NCBI GenBank assembly: GCA_951394045.1 | Contig: OX595995.1 | Coordinates: 2,170,001-2,234,000, forward strand | Direction of reading: 5' to 3' | DNA from: Nitzschia sp. DOCU1 | Taxonomy: Eukaryota; Bacillariophyta; Bacillariophyceae; Bacillariales; Bacillariaceae | Length of the DNA stretch: 64,000 bases | Shown here: piece by piece, positions 19,834-30,981 of the stretch | Position numbering within the stretch: the first letter of the stretch is position 1 | Layout: the number at the start of each line of letters is the position of its first letter | Notes under the pieces: generated by a model | What the model saw: only the letters and a program-made list of their open reading frames with translations | Told to the model about the DNA's origin: nothing | The model's database searches: none | Program-made: the position numbers and the translations under genes

Positions 19834-21072
19834 ATGCATGAGTATGGAGCAAGAGGAAGCGGTCTGAGGTGCAATCTTCTCTTGCTGGGAGTCTTATTCT
19901 GTCTCTCCCAAGTATTTTGGGGCCTGCGATTGACCAGGACAACGAGCTGGCAACAACCCCACCAAATTATTGAGTCCTCTCTGTCCCAACAAATCCCTTG
20001 CGGTGCCAGCGAACAAAAAGAAATTATCGAGAAGGACGATTCCCCCAGCATTCAAGCTTTCGTCATCGCTTCCACCTTGCAGCAAGCCCAGGCATTCCGA
20101 ATTCGAAACCAAGCTGCACTACAACTTCCCACCCGCAACAGCAGCAAGGGCAGTTCTCGTAGTGACCACATTAATAGTACTCGCAACAACGCATCGATAG
20201 CAGTGCTACCCGTCACTTGGTTGCCTGCGGCCAATGGATATGATCACATCATTTTGAACAATTACGCACAAGTGACTGGCATTTATCCACCGTTGAATGC
20301 CTCCGAGTTTTCGCCTAATGACCCCTCCGGAAAAGATGGATACGACAAGCCGCATCACATGGGATGCTTCATGAGTCATTGGCACTTGCTACGTTTAGCA
20401 CTGGAAGGTTGGAACAATAGTATGGACCGTCGTCGTCCTAATGCATTGTGGATTTTGGAAGAGGATGCAACCTGCGCCACGTCCACGTTGGATCGAGTCC
20501 TTCAGGAAATTTTGCCAGCTTTACCCAAAGATTGGGACATGTTATATATTGGCGGGAAACCGTTTTCGTACCACCATCTCGACCCAATCCATCCAGACCT
20601 GAAAAACGCAAAGAAAACGCTCAAGGAAATCAACACGGACTTCACTCTTGAAGAATTTCGATATTGGGTTTGTCGGGGGGGCTTGGGTCGCTCCAAGACG
20701 GGTCCGTTTGCTCCACAGGGTGTGAATGAGACACGCAATCTGTCTTTAGATCAACCCTACTGGTCTACCCACTACATTACCAATACACATTCGTATTTGG
20801 TCAATCCCAATAGAATCGAGCGTGTTTTGGATTTGCTCGAACATCCACGCGCAGACTTTCGCAGACCAGTTGACATTTGCTATGCCGATGCAGCAAACAG
20901 TGGCGAGTTGAAGGTGTACATGAGTACAATGGAATACTGTGTCCAAGATCTTGCACAGGAGTCAAATACCAGGCAGCAGCCAACCCATTGGATGGGGTTA
21001 TATCATCACAACGACCTGAAAAATTATTTTTGGGATCACATCTGGTGGCCGGAATGTCCCAACAAAATCTAA
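19834..21072 (+). CDS. GT25-like glycosyltransferase (LPS/collagen glucosyl- or galactosyltransferase type)
   Basis: About 412 residues. ATGs at 19831 and 19834 are adjacent; the frame is open slightly upstream but has no earlier ATG. A signal anchor (LRCNLLLLGVLFCLSQVFWG) is followed by a polar stem. The catalytic part has SIQAFVIASTLQQAQAFRIR at its start, KPHHMGCFMSHWHLLRLALE, LWILEEDATCA (the E-E-D metal-site motif), WDMLYIGG and a C-terminal THSYLVNP, in the usual GT25 order. GT25 enzymes transfer galactose or glucose to glycans or hydroxylysine. The C-terminal WMGLYHHNDL...WDHIWWPECP is Trp-rich and unfamiliar to me. It probably acts in the Golgi, like its two neighbours. Confidence 0.85.
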   Translation: MHEYGARGSGLRCNLLLLGVLFCLSQVFWGLRLTRTTSWQQPHQIIESSLSQQIPCGASEQKEIIEKDDSPSIQAFVIASTLQQAQAFRIRNQAALQLPTRNSSKGSSRSDHINSTRNNASIAVLPVTWLPAANGYDHIILNNYAQVTGIYPPLNASEFSPNDPSGKDGYDKPHHMGCFMSHWHLLRLALEGWNNSMDRRRPNALWILEEDATCATSTLDRVLQEILPALPKDWDMLYIGGKPFSYHHLDPIHPDLKNAKKTLKEINTDFTLEEFRYWVCRGGLGRSKTGPFAPQGVNETRNLSLDQPYWSTHYITNTHSYLVNPNRIERVLDLLEHPRADFRRPVDICYADAANSGELKVYMSTMEYCVQDLAQESNTRQQPTHWMGLYHHNDLKNYFWDHIWWPECPNKI

Positions 21073-21599
21073 GACGCCCTAATGCTACGGATGTGCTGGC
21101 TCAAATTATTCCCTTCAGATGAGTAGACAAGGAGGGAAGGGCATGCTCGAAAAGCAAGTCGGTGGATTTGTATGAAGGTCAAGACCAAGCCGTTCAACCC
21201 AAATCATTTTTTTTTCACCATGACTATTGTGTTGCAGCAGCTTCAGCCAGTATCGCGGAAGACGTTGACTCTGGCATTGTTATGCAGAGGAGAATTCAAG
21301 TCGAGTTCGAAACGGCGATTTTGAGGTGCAGTTGCATGCGATTTTAATGTCAACCTCCCGGGAAAGAAATGGAACAAGGCTGTCAAGAAACTGGGAGCGA
21401 TTGTCGAGTGCCGATCGATGAGTACCACGATACACGAGGGCAAAGGAGGAGCCGTCGACACCGCCGCCCCTGATTCGGGACTAAGGCTAGAACGATCGAT
21501 CGACGACCATTCCAAAAGACGAGGAAGAAGCTGTGGATATTCCGCGCACAATGCTGCTGCTGCTGCTGCTGTTATCGTCAAAGCTTTAGAGCAAATATG
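21073..21599. other. intergenic, CTG microsatellite
   Basis: No supported gene. A short CTG run (21550-21570) lies in weakly open minus-strand sequence. Confidence 0.4.
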
Positions 21600-22150
21600 A
21601 TGGCAACCACATGTGGAACGTTTAGTGGGAATGAATTTGACATTGGATACAACTACCGGTAGTGGCATGGGACAAAAACCAGTTTAACTACTATAATAGG
21701 AGCGACAAGGAATATGGGCCAGGTCTTTTATGATTCTTGAGCAGAGCGAGGGCCTTATGTTTGCGATGAGATGCCAAAGGAGTCCAAGGCTGGCTCTGGT
21801 TTTGACAGCTACTAGCTGGATGGAATCCACAGGCCGGAATGCGACTACGAAAAGAGGAGGACATTGATCATTAGAGACGCCACCCCAGGAATGACAAGAT
21901 GGGCCCATAAATGTCTCATTACCCTTCCCTAGTAGTATCTGCAATTCTACCTTGGTAGGAAGAATAAGCTAGCTATGCTATTCATGACGAGTCTTTGGTG
22001 TAAATAAGGCAGAATGCTTCACGGATAGACTACTAGTCGACCGCCATGACGGCAAGGTCTCTCACCATCCATCCAGCATTTGTCATTTTGAAAGATTCTC
22101 CATTTATAATCCAGTTCTAGCCTAGCTATCTAGTAGAAATAAATCGTCGT
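21600..22150 (+). pseudogene. decayed partial duplicate of the 17523-18866 gene and its 3' flank
   Basis: 21601-21687 reads WQPHVERLVGMNLTLDTTTG... and stops with a Pro-Val tail, against WQPHAEQLVGMNLTIDTTLG in the complete gene. The following 450 bp keeps the order of several blocks found 3' of that gene: GACAAGGA, CCCTAGTAGTA, AATAAGCTAGC, CGACCGCCATGACGGCAA, CCAGCATTT, and CTAGTAGAAA. Only the last 29 codons were copied or survive. Confidence 0.75.
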
Positions 22151-22280
22151 CGCTACAGAGTCGAAAATCATGACGGTTTCTATCCATCGTCATCGTAAGT
22201 TTATTTCGCCATTTGGACGCCGATACCATGTCATGTCCCTTGGTCCAAAACCCCATCATTTTTTCCAATTTCTTTTTCTT

Positions 22281-23214
22281 TTACTTTTGTTTCGACTTGG
22301 CCTCCTCCACCATTGGCAAACATGCATCGACAGCAGGGGCTTGTCCGGTCCTCCACGCTTGGAGAAATAGCCACATGATACTCAAAGAGCCAATCGACAA
22401 TCCCACCACCACGCCAGCATCCATAATACATCTCCATACGGGTGGTAGTCGTTTGACAATCGCCACCAATGTTGCCACACCCAATGTGACACTCCACGAC
22501 GTCACGAGTCGTTTCCGAGTCGCATGCATCAGGGCCATACTATACAAGGGCGCTAGTACAAAATTCAAGACACTGTTGCCTTGGGGCGTTCCAATGACCA
22601 AAGTCAAACTTCGTTTGACGACCAAGGGACTAAATTTGCAATGAAATCCCTTGTAGCCTTCGGCATAGGCAAATACCAGGCACGACAAGGCATAACAACT
22701 ATAGAGTAGACAAGGCAAGGCAAGGATGAGAAATATGGCAATAAAAACAACATGGACGTAGATCCATGTCATGCCATGTCATGCCATGCGAACTGTCATT
22801 GTTGTCATGATCAACAACATGCCATAGTTTAGTTACGTACCCCCATTGAAACGGACTCAATGTCAATGTGCCTTTCCAAGGTTCCAGAGCAATGGGCAAG
22901 ACGCGTTTGACCGCCTTGACTAAAATGTAGACGACGCCCCAACTTCCCCAGAGCGCTCCAAAGGTTGCCATACTTTTACTGACGGGACATTTGGAAGCAT
23001 TGGGATCCGCAGCAAATAACATGGTCTTGCTAGTAGTAGACAAAGCACTGCCACCTCGAGTAGTCGTGATGGGAGATTGCACCTCGAACGTTTTGGCGGG
23101 CAATCCAAACTGTCGACAATGACTCACTGGAATCAAAGAATGGCCAAAGCCCTTGGAAACAACGACGGAAATGCCCAATAACAAAGACAACAAGAGCAAA
23201 TTCAATCGAGGCAT
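22281..23214 (-). CDS. two-exon multi-pass membrane protein, possibly plastid targeted
   Basis: Exon 1 is 23214-22841, the intron 22840-22699 (GTACGT...CTATAG, 142 bp) and exon 2 22698-22281, 792 nt in all (263 aa). I start at ATG 23214 (MPRLNLLLLSLLLGISVVVS), which gives a clean signal peptide. An ATG at 23322 in the same frame would bury it. Residues about 25-85 are Ser/Thr-rich with few acids, as expected for a plastid transit region. Four hydrophobic segments follow, including LWGSWGVVYILVKAV and WCYALSCLVFAYAEGYKGF; then KFSPLVVKRSL, LNFVLAPLYSMALMHATRKR and a last helix before a Lys-rich end. I do not recognise the family. The FAYAEGYKGF...KFSPLVVKR signature should find homologues easily. 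Confidence 0.8.
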
Positions 23215-24932
23215 TGCACAATTAGGCAAAAGTGCAATTGCAATAGCAATAGTAATGAAAGAGTGTGGCAGCAAAGATGGAATATGGGGCGGGTCATTTT
23301 GGATTTCTCTGTCTTGCATCATGACGGGTGGCGGTTTGTGGATGTCGCCAGGAGGCTTCTCATTCGGGGACGCCGGACAGACGTCGAATCCACCGATTTA
23401 TTCGACTTTTTTCACGACAAAGCTGGACCAATTCGACTTCTTGGCGATTCATCACAGTAGTAGCTAGGTTGAACTGTTTCTTTTGTTATTCTTGAGAGGA
23501 TACCCAAATCTTTCTTCTCTTTGGTCCCCTTTTTTCCCAAAACAACTTAGCTACCTACGGTAACCGGACATGAGCGAAAAAGGTCCACTTTTCGAAGAAA
23601 AAAAGGGTCATATGCATTTCGCTCTTTGCTGGGGCGAGGGGTAAGTTCGCTCTGGATGCATGGCATGAAACGTACCGAAGCTCTGCTTCTCCATATGCGT
23701 TCCTTGTGTTAATTGTTTTTATATAGAGTCTTTACGAGAACAGGGTATGGCATATATTTTAGTTCTGACTGCGACATACCTTTGGCAGTCGAAGAATCGT
23801 TTGTTTTGAAAAAAGTATAACGAAAGATTCTCTCGTTATGCTGTTATAATTTTTCGTTTTATAACGAAAGATTGGGTATGAATTTCATCATAACGAAAGA
23901 TCGCCAGAATTTAGGATTCCTTATTTCTTGCAGATTGTACGACACCTTCGCCATCGGAAGTTCCCTTTCGCTCACAAATCGCCTTATTGATTCAAAGAGA
24001 ATCTAGAATCCTAAGCCCCGTTAATTCATTGGTGCAAGGTTAAAAATGGAATCTTTCGTTATAAAAAATTTATAACGAAAGATTCTCTCGTTATGATTTT
24101 TATAAGAGCAAACGGAAGCTGCATAAATTAAAACGATGGAATCTTTCGTTATGAATTTTGCAAGCAAAGGATTCTTCGCCATGCGGAACGAAAGAATGCG
24201 ATAAATATATATAATGCATCTTGATATTTTTATACTTAGAGGCAACTGAGGAATCAAAGCCAAACACTGGGTTCTGCTTTCGCATCAAATTAAAAAATTC
24301 ATTACATGCATGGCATAAGAACTTACCCCTTGCCCCTGCTCATTTTGGTGTTACGTATCCCACGCCATCATCCAATCGAATTGTCGCAAAGCAATGACGG
24401 AATCTAGCGGTGCCAAAGTGCGCGTAAACGACTCGCGTCCGGGATTAACTTTTGAATCATGAATAATTGCAATCATACTAGTCAAACTTGGAATCATTTT
24501 TTGGGCGCGATGATGTTTTCGCTCGATGCTATCACGGAAACGAAATCTCGGTCCGACCATGGACACCATTCTGTAGATCATTACTTCATCCAAACATTGT
24601 ATCTCAGTTATCTTTTTGGCACAGAGCTTTGAATACTATTGATAGAGGCTTATGCAAAAAAGATAACGGAGATATTCATTTTTGAGAAAGAAATGGTGAC
24701 ATTCGACAACGCGTCACGTTGTGCGCCACCGTCGGTCGGCTGCCAAAATTCAATGGAGTATGGATGCCACCAGAGGCACTATAACGATGTGTGATAGTAA
24801 TAGGGAAGAAAGCGCCACGATCTTTGTCGCTTCAATTTCAACAAAACCACTATTAGTATTGTAACAAAGGGTCTACTTGCGAATGAATTTCAACTCATGT
24901 ATTACTTGATTAGTTTCCCTCTGTAGTACTAC
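23215..24932. other. AT-rich gene-poor spacer
   Basis: No supported gene. It contains the palindromic ATAACGAAAGATTC family (23815-24160) and the dispersed AAAAGGTCCACTTTTCGAAG repeat at 23577. The rest, to 24930, has no recognisable content. Confidence 0.5.
23815..24165. repeat. cluster of TAACGAAAGATTC palindrome units
   Basis: At least six copies of TAACGAAAGATTC or its complement GAATCTTTCGTTA occur in 350 bp, in both orientations (about 23817, 23861, 23891, 24049, 24070, 24138). The pair at 24049-24085 makes a perfect palindrome of about 37 bp, GAATCTTTCGTTATAAA against its complement. Two copies are followed by TCTCGTTATG, another half-palindrome. Confidence 0.8.
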
Positions 24933-25283
24933 TTAGAATGGAACAACCGCCTTGTCCATAATGCTCTTGTGCGTGCCCATAGTTCCATGAACTACCATGG
25001 CACCTGGCAAGGCATCGACAATAAGCAATCCACAAGGCCTTGAGCGATGTAATATTGACATGATCATAGGGAGAACTGACCTCGACTACTTCCATACCAC
25101 ACAATCCTTTCTTCTCCACTTCATCCACCAAAGCCTCTCGTCACATCAGATCTTCCGGTTTGTGCCATCCCGTTCCTGCTGGCACAAAGGCTTCTTCAAT
25201 CGAATCAATATCATAACTCTTGCACACAGCATCACATCCCATACCAAATCCCATGCAATTTCGGCAATCTTTTCAGCATGAAA
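24933..25283 (-). pseudogene. agmatinase/arginase-family (ureohydrolase) pseudogene, C-terminal part
   Basis: Three minus-strand frames together give HAEKIAEIAWD, then GMGCDAVCKSYDIDSIEEAF with VPAGTGWHKPEDLM, a TGA stop, REALVDEVEKKGLCGMEVVE with VSSPYDHVNITSL, and, after a further shift, VDALPGAMVVHGTMGTHKS with a TAA at 24933. DIDSI...F.P.GTG and EVSPPYDH.xITSL are metal-site and C-terminal signatures of the ureohydrolase family, whose members hydrolyse agmatine, arginine or related guanidino compounds. Two frameshifts and one stop make it non-functional as read. Upstream (25284-25820) I see no aligned N-terminal half. Confidence 0.8.
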
Positions 25284-26169
25284 TTACAGTAGGGCGTAGT
25301 GTGCATGCGTTCATTCATGTCTGGAATCGACAAGACATCACCGGTATCACACAAGGTTGTCATGCATATGTGTCGAATTTCTTGATGTGCAAAGCGAATA
25401 CGGCACAACAGGTACATCCTCCGTCAAGGGACGCTCCACCACGGTAGCATCGTAGTCGTCAACGTTAGTACTGTGCTTTTCTCAATCGTTGTGTCATGCT
25501 GGTGGATTGCTGTGACAACGGCATCATTGCTCATAGCAATTGGTTGATCGTCACGGTGTTGTTTTTGTCCCTCGTGTTGTATCGTCTGTGACGGCATGTG
25601 CTTGACTAAATTCGCCACGAAATCGTCGGTCGTTTCGTGGTTCGGATGGGTCATTTTTGTACCGTCTGGCTTGGTACGAAAATGAGACGTTTACACGGGG
25701 TTTTGCACCGCTAGAATCGTGCAAACGAAACAACTCATGATGATCAAAAACGTTGTTATCAGAATTAGCTTTTACTAAACTGTAGAGCAAAGAACATGCG
25801 AAACGGTTCTGTGAATTCATCCATAATGCTAGTAGCTACTCTCCAATGCTTGCAAGACGGGATATTTTGGTGGGCAAAGTGCCGTAAAACAGCCATAAGG
25901 AGGATACCTAGCCTTGCTTGTTTTGCTCATTGCATGATGCATCAAGTAACTAGTGAAGATGAGAGCCGCATTACATGGACAAGAGATCAACTTTCACTTC
26001 ATTCTCGATCCAAAAGACATCTCATAATTTGCACCCGCAGCAAGAAGAAGGAAAAAAGTAACCAAAAGCAATCGCCGCCATCATAAAGTTCTCTGTCGTT
26101 AGGGTAGGATTGTTCATTTTGTCCCTCTTTTGGTGCTCGATTTGCCGGCCCACGCCGCCGCAGTTGACA
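25284..26169. other. spacer, no supported gene
   Basis: Short minus-strand frames (25424-25820) might include remains of the ureohydrolase N-terminus, but no family motif can be read. Confidence 0.4.
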
Positions 26170-26844
26170 ATGAAGCTGCTGTCGCTGAGGTAAGTCCATG
26201 TGCCATTATTCTCGGCTTGTCACAATTTCAACTTGTCGGATGCATTCGCCTCACTTTATCTTCTTTGTCTCCCTTGATAGTTTCATCAGATTAACACCAA
26301 GAACAGTTTGCAGCCAAGCCAACATACATTTACCACAACAGCTGCCCAGGTCAACACTTGCTGTGCCTTGTTGCCAGCTGACGAACAATGCTGTACTGGC
26401 AACATTGCATGTGAGTGGAAAGGGATAGCCACCATTTCAAAAGGATCTTGCAGGGGCAATGGGGCCTGCTGGAACATTGGATCCCAATCTGCAAGTATCA
26501 CCGTGGGTCCCAACTCATGCGTCGGTTATTATGCGTGCTTTGCCATTGGTTACAGAAGTGCCACTTCCACCGCGGCCACTTCCGTCACCATTGGTGACGG
26601 ATCCTGCACCCCTGCACAGGCGTGCAGTCTCATTGGTGAATTGGCGGTCACTTCCGGCACCTTCACCATTGGTGAGAGATCATGCAAAACGTGCTCTCAA
26701 ATTGGTGGTTTTTCGAACACTTCCTCCGTGATTGTTCTTGGCATTGGATCGTGCACTGGTGGAAGTGCGTGCTTCGGCCACTTCTGTCAGCATTGCCGAT
26801 TCGACTCAAATAGTTGCGACACTTATTCTTCCCTTACCGGACAT

Positions 26845-26883
26845 CAGGAAAGGGAAAATATGGGGGTACCCATATCTATGCCC
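26845..26883 (+). repeat. left terminal inverted repeat
   Basis: 39 bp, the exact reverse complement of 30982-31020, preceded by AT at 26843-26844. Confidence 0.95.
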
Positions 26884-27230
26884 CGGACCCCCAAAAAAAG
26901 GCATCACCGTGGGGAGGTCTCCGAACCCATTATTATACCCCTCAATATTACTCATCCCCCTAACCAGTAGCTATTGCCCCGCCCCTTAATAAACCGCCAC
27001 ACCATTCACTATCTACCACACCATTCACTATCTACACATCCAATCAAAAACATCATTCCCATTCAACATATTAACTCCATTATCAAATGACACTTGGCTT
27101 AACTACACTGCTATTCTATCCCAATACCATACCGCAATTACAACAGTGGACTCCATTGGTGCACTAGCTATTTTTAATTCGTCCATGCTATGCTCATCTT
27201 GCAGGCCACTGGCTACCAAATGATTGCCAA

Positions 27231-27385
27231 ACCCCAGTTCCCAATGCTGCCCCTCATGGTGCCAATGCCACTTTGTGGTACCCATGATCTCTCTCAACTC
27301 CCAGTGCTGGCCCTTGTGGTGCCAATGCTACCTAGTGGTACCCATCATGATCTCAACCAGCTCCCAGCAGTGCTGCTGCCACTCA
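27231..27385. repeat. about 70-bp tandem repeat inside TIR element
   Basis: About two and a half copies of CCCAGT..CAATGCTG.CCCTCATGGTGCCAATGC...GGTACCCAT.ATGATCTC. Confidence 0.7.
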
Positions 27386-28236
27386 TGCCAACAATCCCCC
27401 CCCTCGGTACTAGCACCAATCCCAACAATCTGACAGCCGGTACCACCAATCCCAACATCAATGGTCCTCCGCCTGAATATAGATAATCGTACTGCCAATG
27501 CCTCTTGCCTGCATGTGTCCCACTTTCATGCTCAGTATTTGTAGATCATTGGTCCTACAAGTTGCATCATTTGCGAGTTGCATTTCTCCCTTTTCCAAAC
27601 CTTTGCCATGTCACGTCCTACTTACAGCATTGCAAGCCCCAATCTTGGAGGAGTATTCAAAGTTACTCACTCACTCTTCCTTGCTACGACCGTAGGGTAG
27701 TGTACTATCACTGCAACCGAGTTGAAAATAAGTTAGCTCTATTGTTTTTCTCCAAATCTCACCCTCCTTCTTTGTCTTACCTTTAAAGCCCTAGTCATTC
27801 TAAACGCAACGTTGGTCACATTCCTTCTCAGACCCAGAGTTTGAACTCTGTGGGTTTCTGCTCATCATGTCATATCCAATTGAGCATTTTTGTTGTTGCT
27901 TCCTGCTCCTTTTTGTGGCATTGTTGGCATCCATAATGTACAATCCAGCCAATGTAGCCCATTGTCGACACATCAAATGGTTGAACCCAGCACCTATGGT
28001 AGTCCTAAATGCTTGTTATCTTGGTTTGTTATCGTTCAATTTTGTGGCATCATTTCTCCAGTAAGGAGGGTTGTTTGATGTCTTCATGTGTTCAAAAAGG
28101 TGTGGCAGACCTCCTCCCTACATCTCCCATTCAAACTTTTTCATTTATGAAGGGGGACAACCTCTTTCATGTGGTGTGTTAGTGGCCATTGAATTCAAAA
28201 CCGGACCTTGGCGAAAATGCACGATCATGTCATAAA

Positions 28237-28757
28237 TTACCCAACACCAATTTGTTTTGGAGAAAAACGGCTTTTAAACTGTTGTTTAACTGAAAAACGG
28301 CTCAATCTGAAGAAAGTCCCATTCGTTATGGAGAAAAACGTCTGTTTAACTGCTTTTTAACTGAAAAACGGCTCAATCTGAAGAAAGTCACGCCGGCAGA
28401 GCCACACCGAACATACCAGTCATTCTAATCAAGTGCCTGCGATCATACCACTGTACCCTTAATTCTGCCTTTTTAACTGAAAAACGGCTCAATCTGAAGA
28501 AAGTCACGCCAGCAGAGCCACACCGAAAATACCAGTCATTCTAATCAAGTGCCTGCGATCACACCACTGTACCCTTCATTCTGCCTTTTTAACTGAAAAA
28601 CGGCTCAATCTGAAGAAAGTCACGCCGGCAGAGCCACACCGAACATACCAGTCATTCTAATCAAGTGCCTGCGATCACACCACTCTACCCTTCATTCTGC
28701 CTTTTTAACTGAAAAACGGCTCAATCTGAAGAAATTCACACCGGCAGAGCCACACCA
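28237..28757. repeat. 116-bp tandem array inside TIR element
   Basis: Units start CACGCCGGCAGAGCCACACC at 28389, 28505, 28621 and (partial) 28737, exactly 116 bp apart and nearly identical. Shorter pieces of the same AACTGAAAAACGGCTCAATC unit precede them at 28260-28388. Confidence 0.95.
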
Positions 28758-28958
28758 AAACATCACACCAACAACCACTTATTTTCCAATTGTTAAAAAA
28801 ACATTCTTTTGGCCAACAACAACAGGGATATCTTGATCACAATGGAAACTCCCTTTTGTTTAGGACTTCAATCAAATAGGCCATCTTGCAGTGCTGTTCC
28901 TGTTGGACATGTATATTCTATCAATCGACAATGGTTAACATGCCAAGGAGCCGGCGCA

Positions 28959-29510
28959 CACTCTACTGCTTGTTGGCAACCTTTTCGTTCCTGGTGCCAG
29001 CAATACTACAAAATCCCACAATGTTTTTGCATCGCCGCCTCCCGGTTGATAAGGGAAGGCTTGGGGCGTGTGTCCTCACGAGCTTAGCGGATCTTTTGCC
29101 ATGGGATCTTTGAAAATTTCACCTGCCGAGGGGCTGACACGCACTCTATCGCTTTTTGGCAACCTTTTTGGCCCTGGCACCAGCAATACTACAAAATCCC
29201 ACAATGTTTTTGCATCGTTGCCTCCCGGTTGATGAGGGAAGGCTTGGGGCATGTGTCCTTTTTGGATTAGAGGATCTTTTGCCATGGGATCTTTGAAAAT
29301 TTCGCGTGCCGAGGGGCCGAAGCACTCTACCGCTTGTTGGCAACCTTTTTGGCCCTGGCGCCAGCAATACTACAAAATCCCACAATGTTTTTGCGCCTCC
29401 CGGTTGATGAGGGAAGGCTTGGGGCATGTGTCCATTTTGGATTAGCAGATCTTTTGCCATGGGATCTTTGAAAATTTCATGTGCCGAGGAACCTATGACA
29501 TGCACTCCGG
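28959..29510. repeat. about 182-bp tandem array inside TIR element
   Basis: Units start CACTCTA(C/T)..CTT at 28959, 29142 and 29323 and include TACAAAATCCCACAATGTTT and CGGTTGATGAGGGAAGGCTT. The third has a small deletion near 29395. Confidence 0.9.
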
Positions 29511-29789
29511 GCAACAATGACTTGGATCTCTTGACAATGGAAAGTCATTATTGTTTAGGACTTGGATCAAATGTGCCATCTTGCAGCATTCAAACAAGAC
29601 ATTCAGGCTCTATCAATCTATGATGTGTCACCATTGAGGCGGTGCAAAGAGAGTCCAATTTGCTAGCATCTTCTGCTCTTTCGCATCCTGGACAACAATG
29701 ACAGGGATATCTTGATGATGGAAAGTCCTTTTTGTTTAGGACTTGGATCAGGCTACTACTGTCACTACTACCTCCCATCCCCAGTAGCT

Positions 29790-30370
29790 ACTTGTGGATC
29801 TGACAGATATTGATCGAGAATGGCTTGAAAGAGTGCCCGGCGCACAATGTGCAGGCACAAGACTAGCTACTGCAGCTCCATGGCTCACCCGCGGATCCAG
29901 GCAGGAGTTGGTCCCAGCCTCCGTCAATGAATGCATCAACATTACCTCCAGGTTCTAGCAGGATCTGACTGATATTGGTGGAGAATGGTTTGAAAGAGTG
30001 CAATTTGGAGTGTTCCTACACGATATGACGTACCGGCCCAAGACTAGCTACCACAGCTCCATGGCCGAACCTTGGATCCATGCAGGAGTTGGTCCCAGCC
30101 TCCATCAATGAATGCATCAACATTACCTCCAGGTTCTAGCAGGATCTGACAGATATTGGTGGAGAATGGCTTGAAAGAGTGCCATTTGGAGCATTCCTAC
30201 ATGATATTACGTGCCGGCGCACGACTAGCTACAGCAGTTCCATGGCTGAACCTCGGATCCATGCAGGAGTTGGTCCCAGCCTCCATCAATGAATGCATCA
30301 ACATTACCTCCAGGTTCTAGCAGGATCTGACAGATATTGGTGGAGAATGGTTTGAAAGAGTTGCGTGGCA
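29790..30370. repeat. 181-bp tandem array inside TIR element
   Basis: The unit marker TCTGACAGATATTGGTGGAG occurs at 29799 (variant), 29964, 30145 and 30326. The last two intervals are 181 bp. Units include GCAGGAGTTGGTCCCAGCCT and AATGAATGCATCAACATTAC. Confidence 0.9.
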
Positions 30371-30660
30371 TTCCCCGTTGTAACCTTGACTGTGCCTTTC
30401 TGCCCGGCATAGCGACGATAATCGCTGTCTCCATAGATTGTCCTTTTTGTGCGGCAGGCCTCCTTGTACCCTCTACTTTGCCTTTCTTGCGTGGCATTCC
30501 CCGTTGTATCCTCTACTATGTCTTTCTGCCCAGCATAGCGACAATAACCACTGTCTCCTTAGATCGCCCTTTTTGTGCGGCAGTCCCCGTTGTCCCCTCC
30601 ACTCTGCCTTTCTGCCCTGCATAGCAAAACACGCACTGTATCCCCAGGTCGTCCTTTTTG
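30362..30660. repeat. about 120-bp tandem repeat inside TIR element
   Basis: Two and a half copies, with GCATTCCCCGTTGTA at 30368 and 30494, then GCAGTCCCCGTTGT at 30580. Each is followed by TTTCTGCCC.GCATAGC and GTCC/GCCCTTTTTGTG. Confidence 0.8.
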
Positions 30661-30981
30661 GGATACAGTGGTCAATTCATGGCTTGACATTAATAACTTA
30701 GCATCCAATTATATAAAGGTCATTGGACTTTTTTCGGGACAGGATTCTCTATATTCCAAATGTTGGGTCAATCCTTAGGGTTGGGGAGTGCCAATTGTGA
30801 AGGGATAAATGTTAAATTATGCATGGGGATGTTCCAATAGTGAAAGGATAAATGATAAATTATGAATGGGGATGGTCGAATAGTGAATGGCAACGACAGT
30901 ATGTATGGGTATGTGTGCATTAAAAAAGGGGAAAATGGTTTATGGTGAAGGGGGAAAATGGCTATATGAAAAGGGGAAATA

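Noticed and set aside
28237..30660. CRISPR array
   Set aside because: Repeats of 116-182 bp are contiguous, with no short repeat/unique spacer alternation, and the context is eukaryotic.
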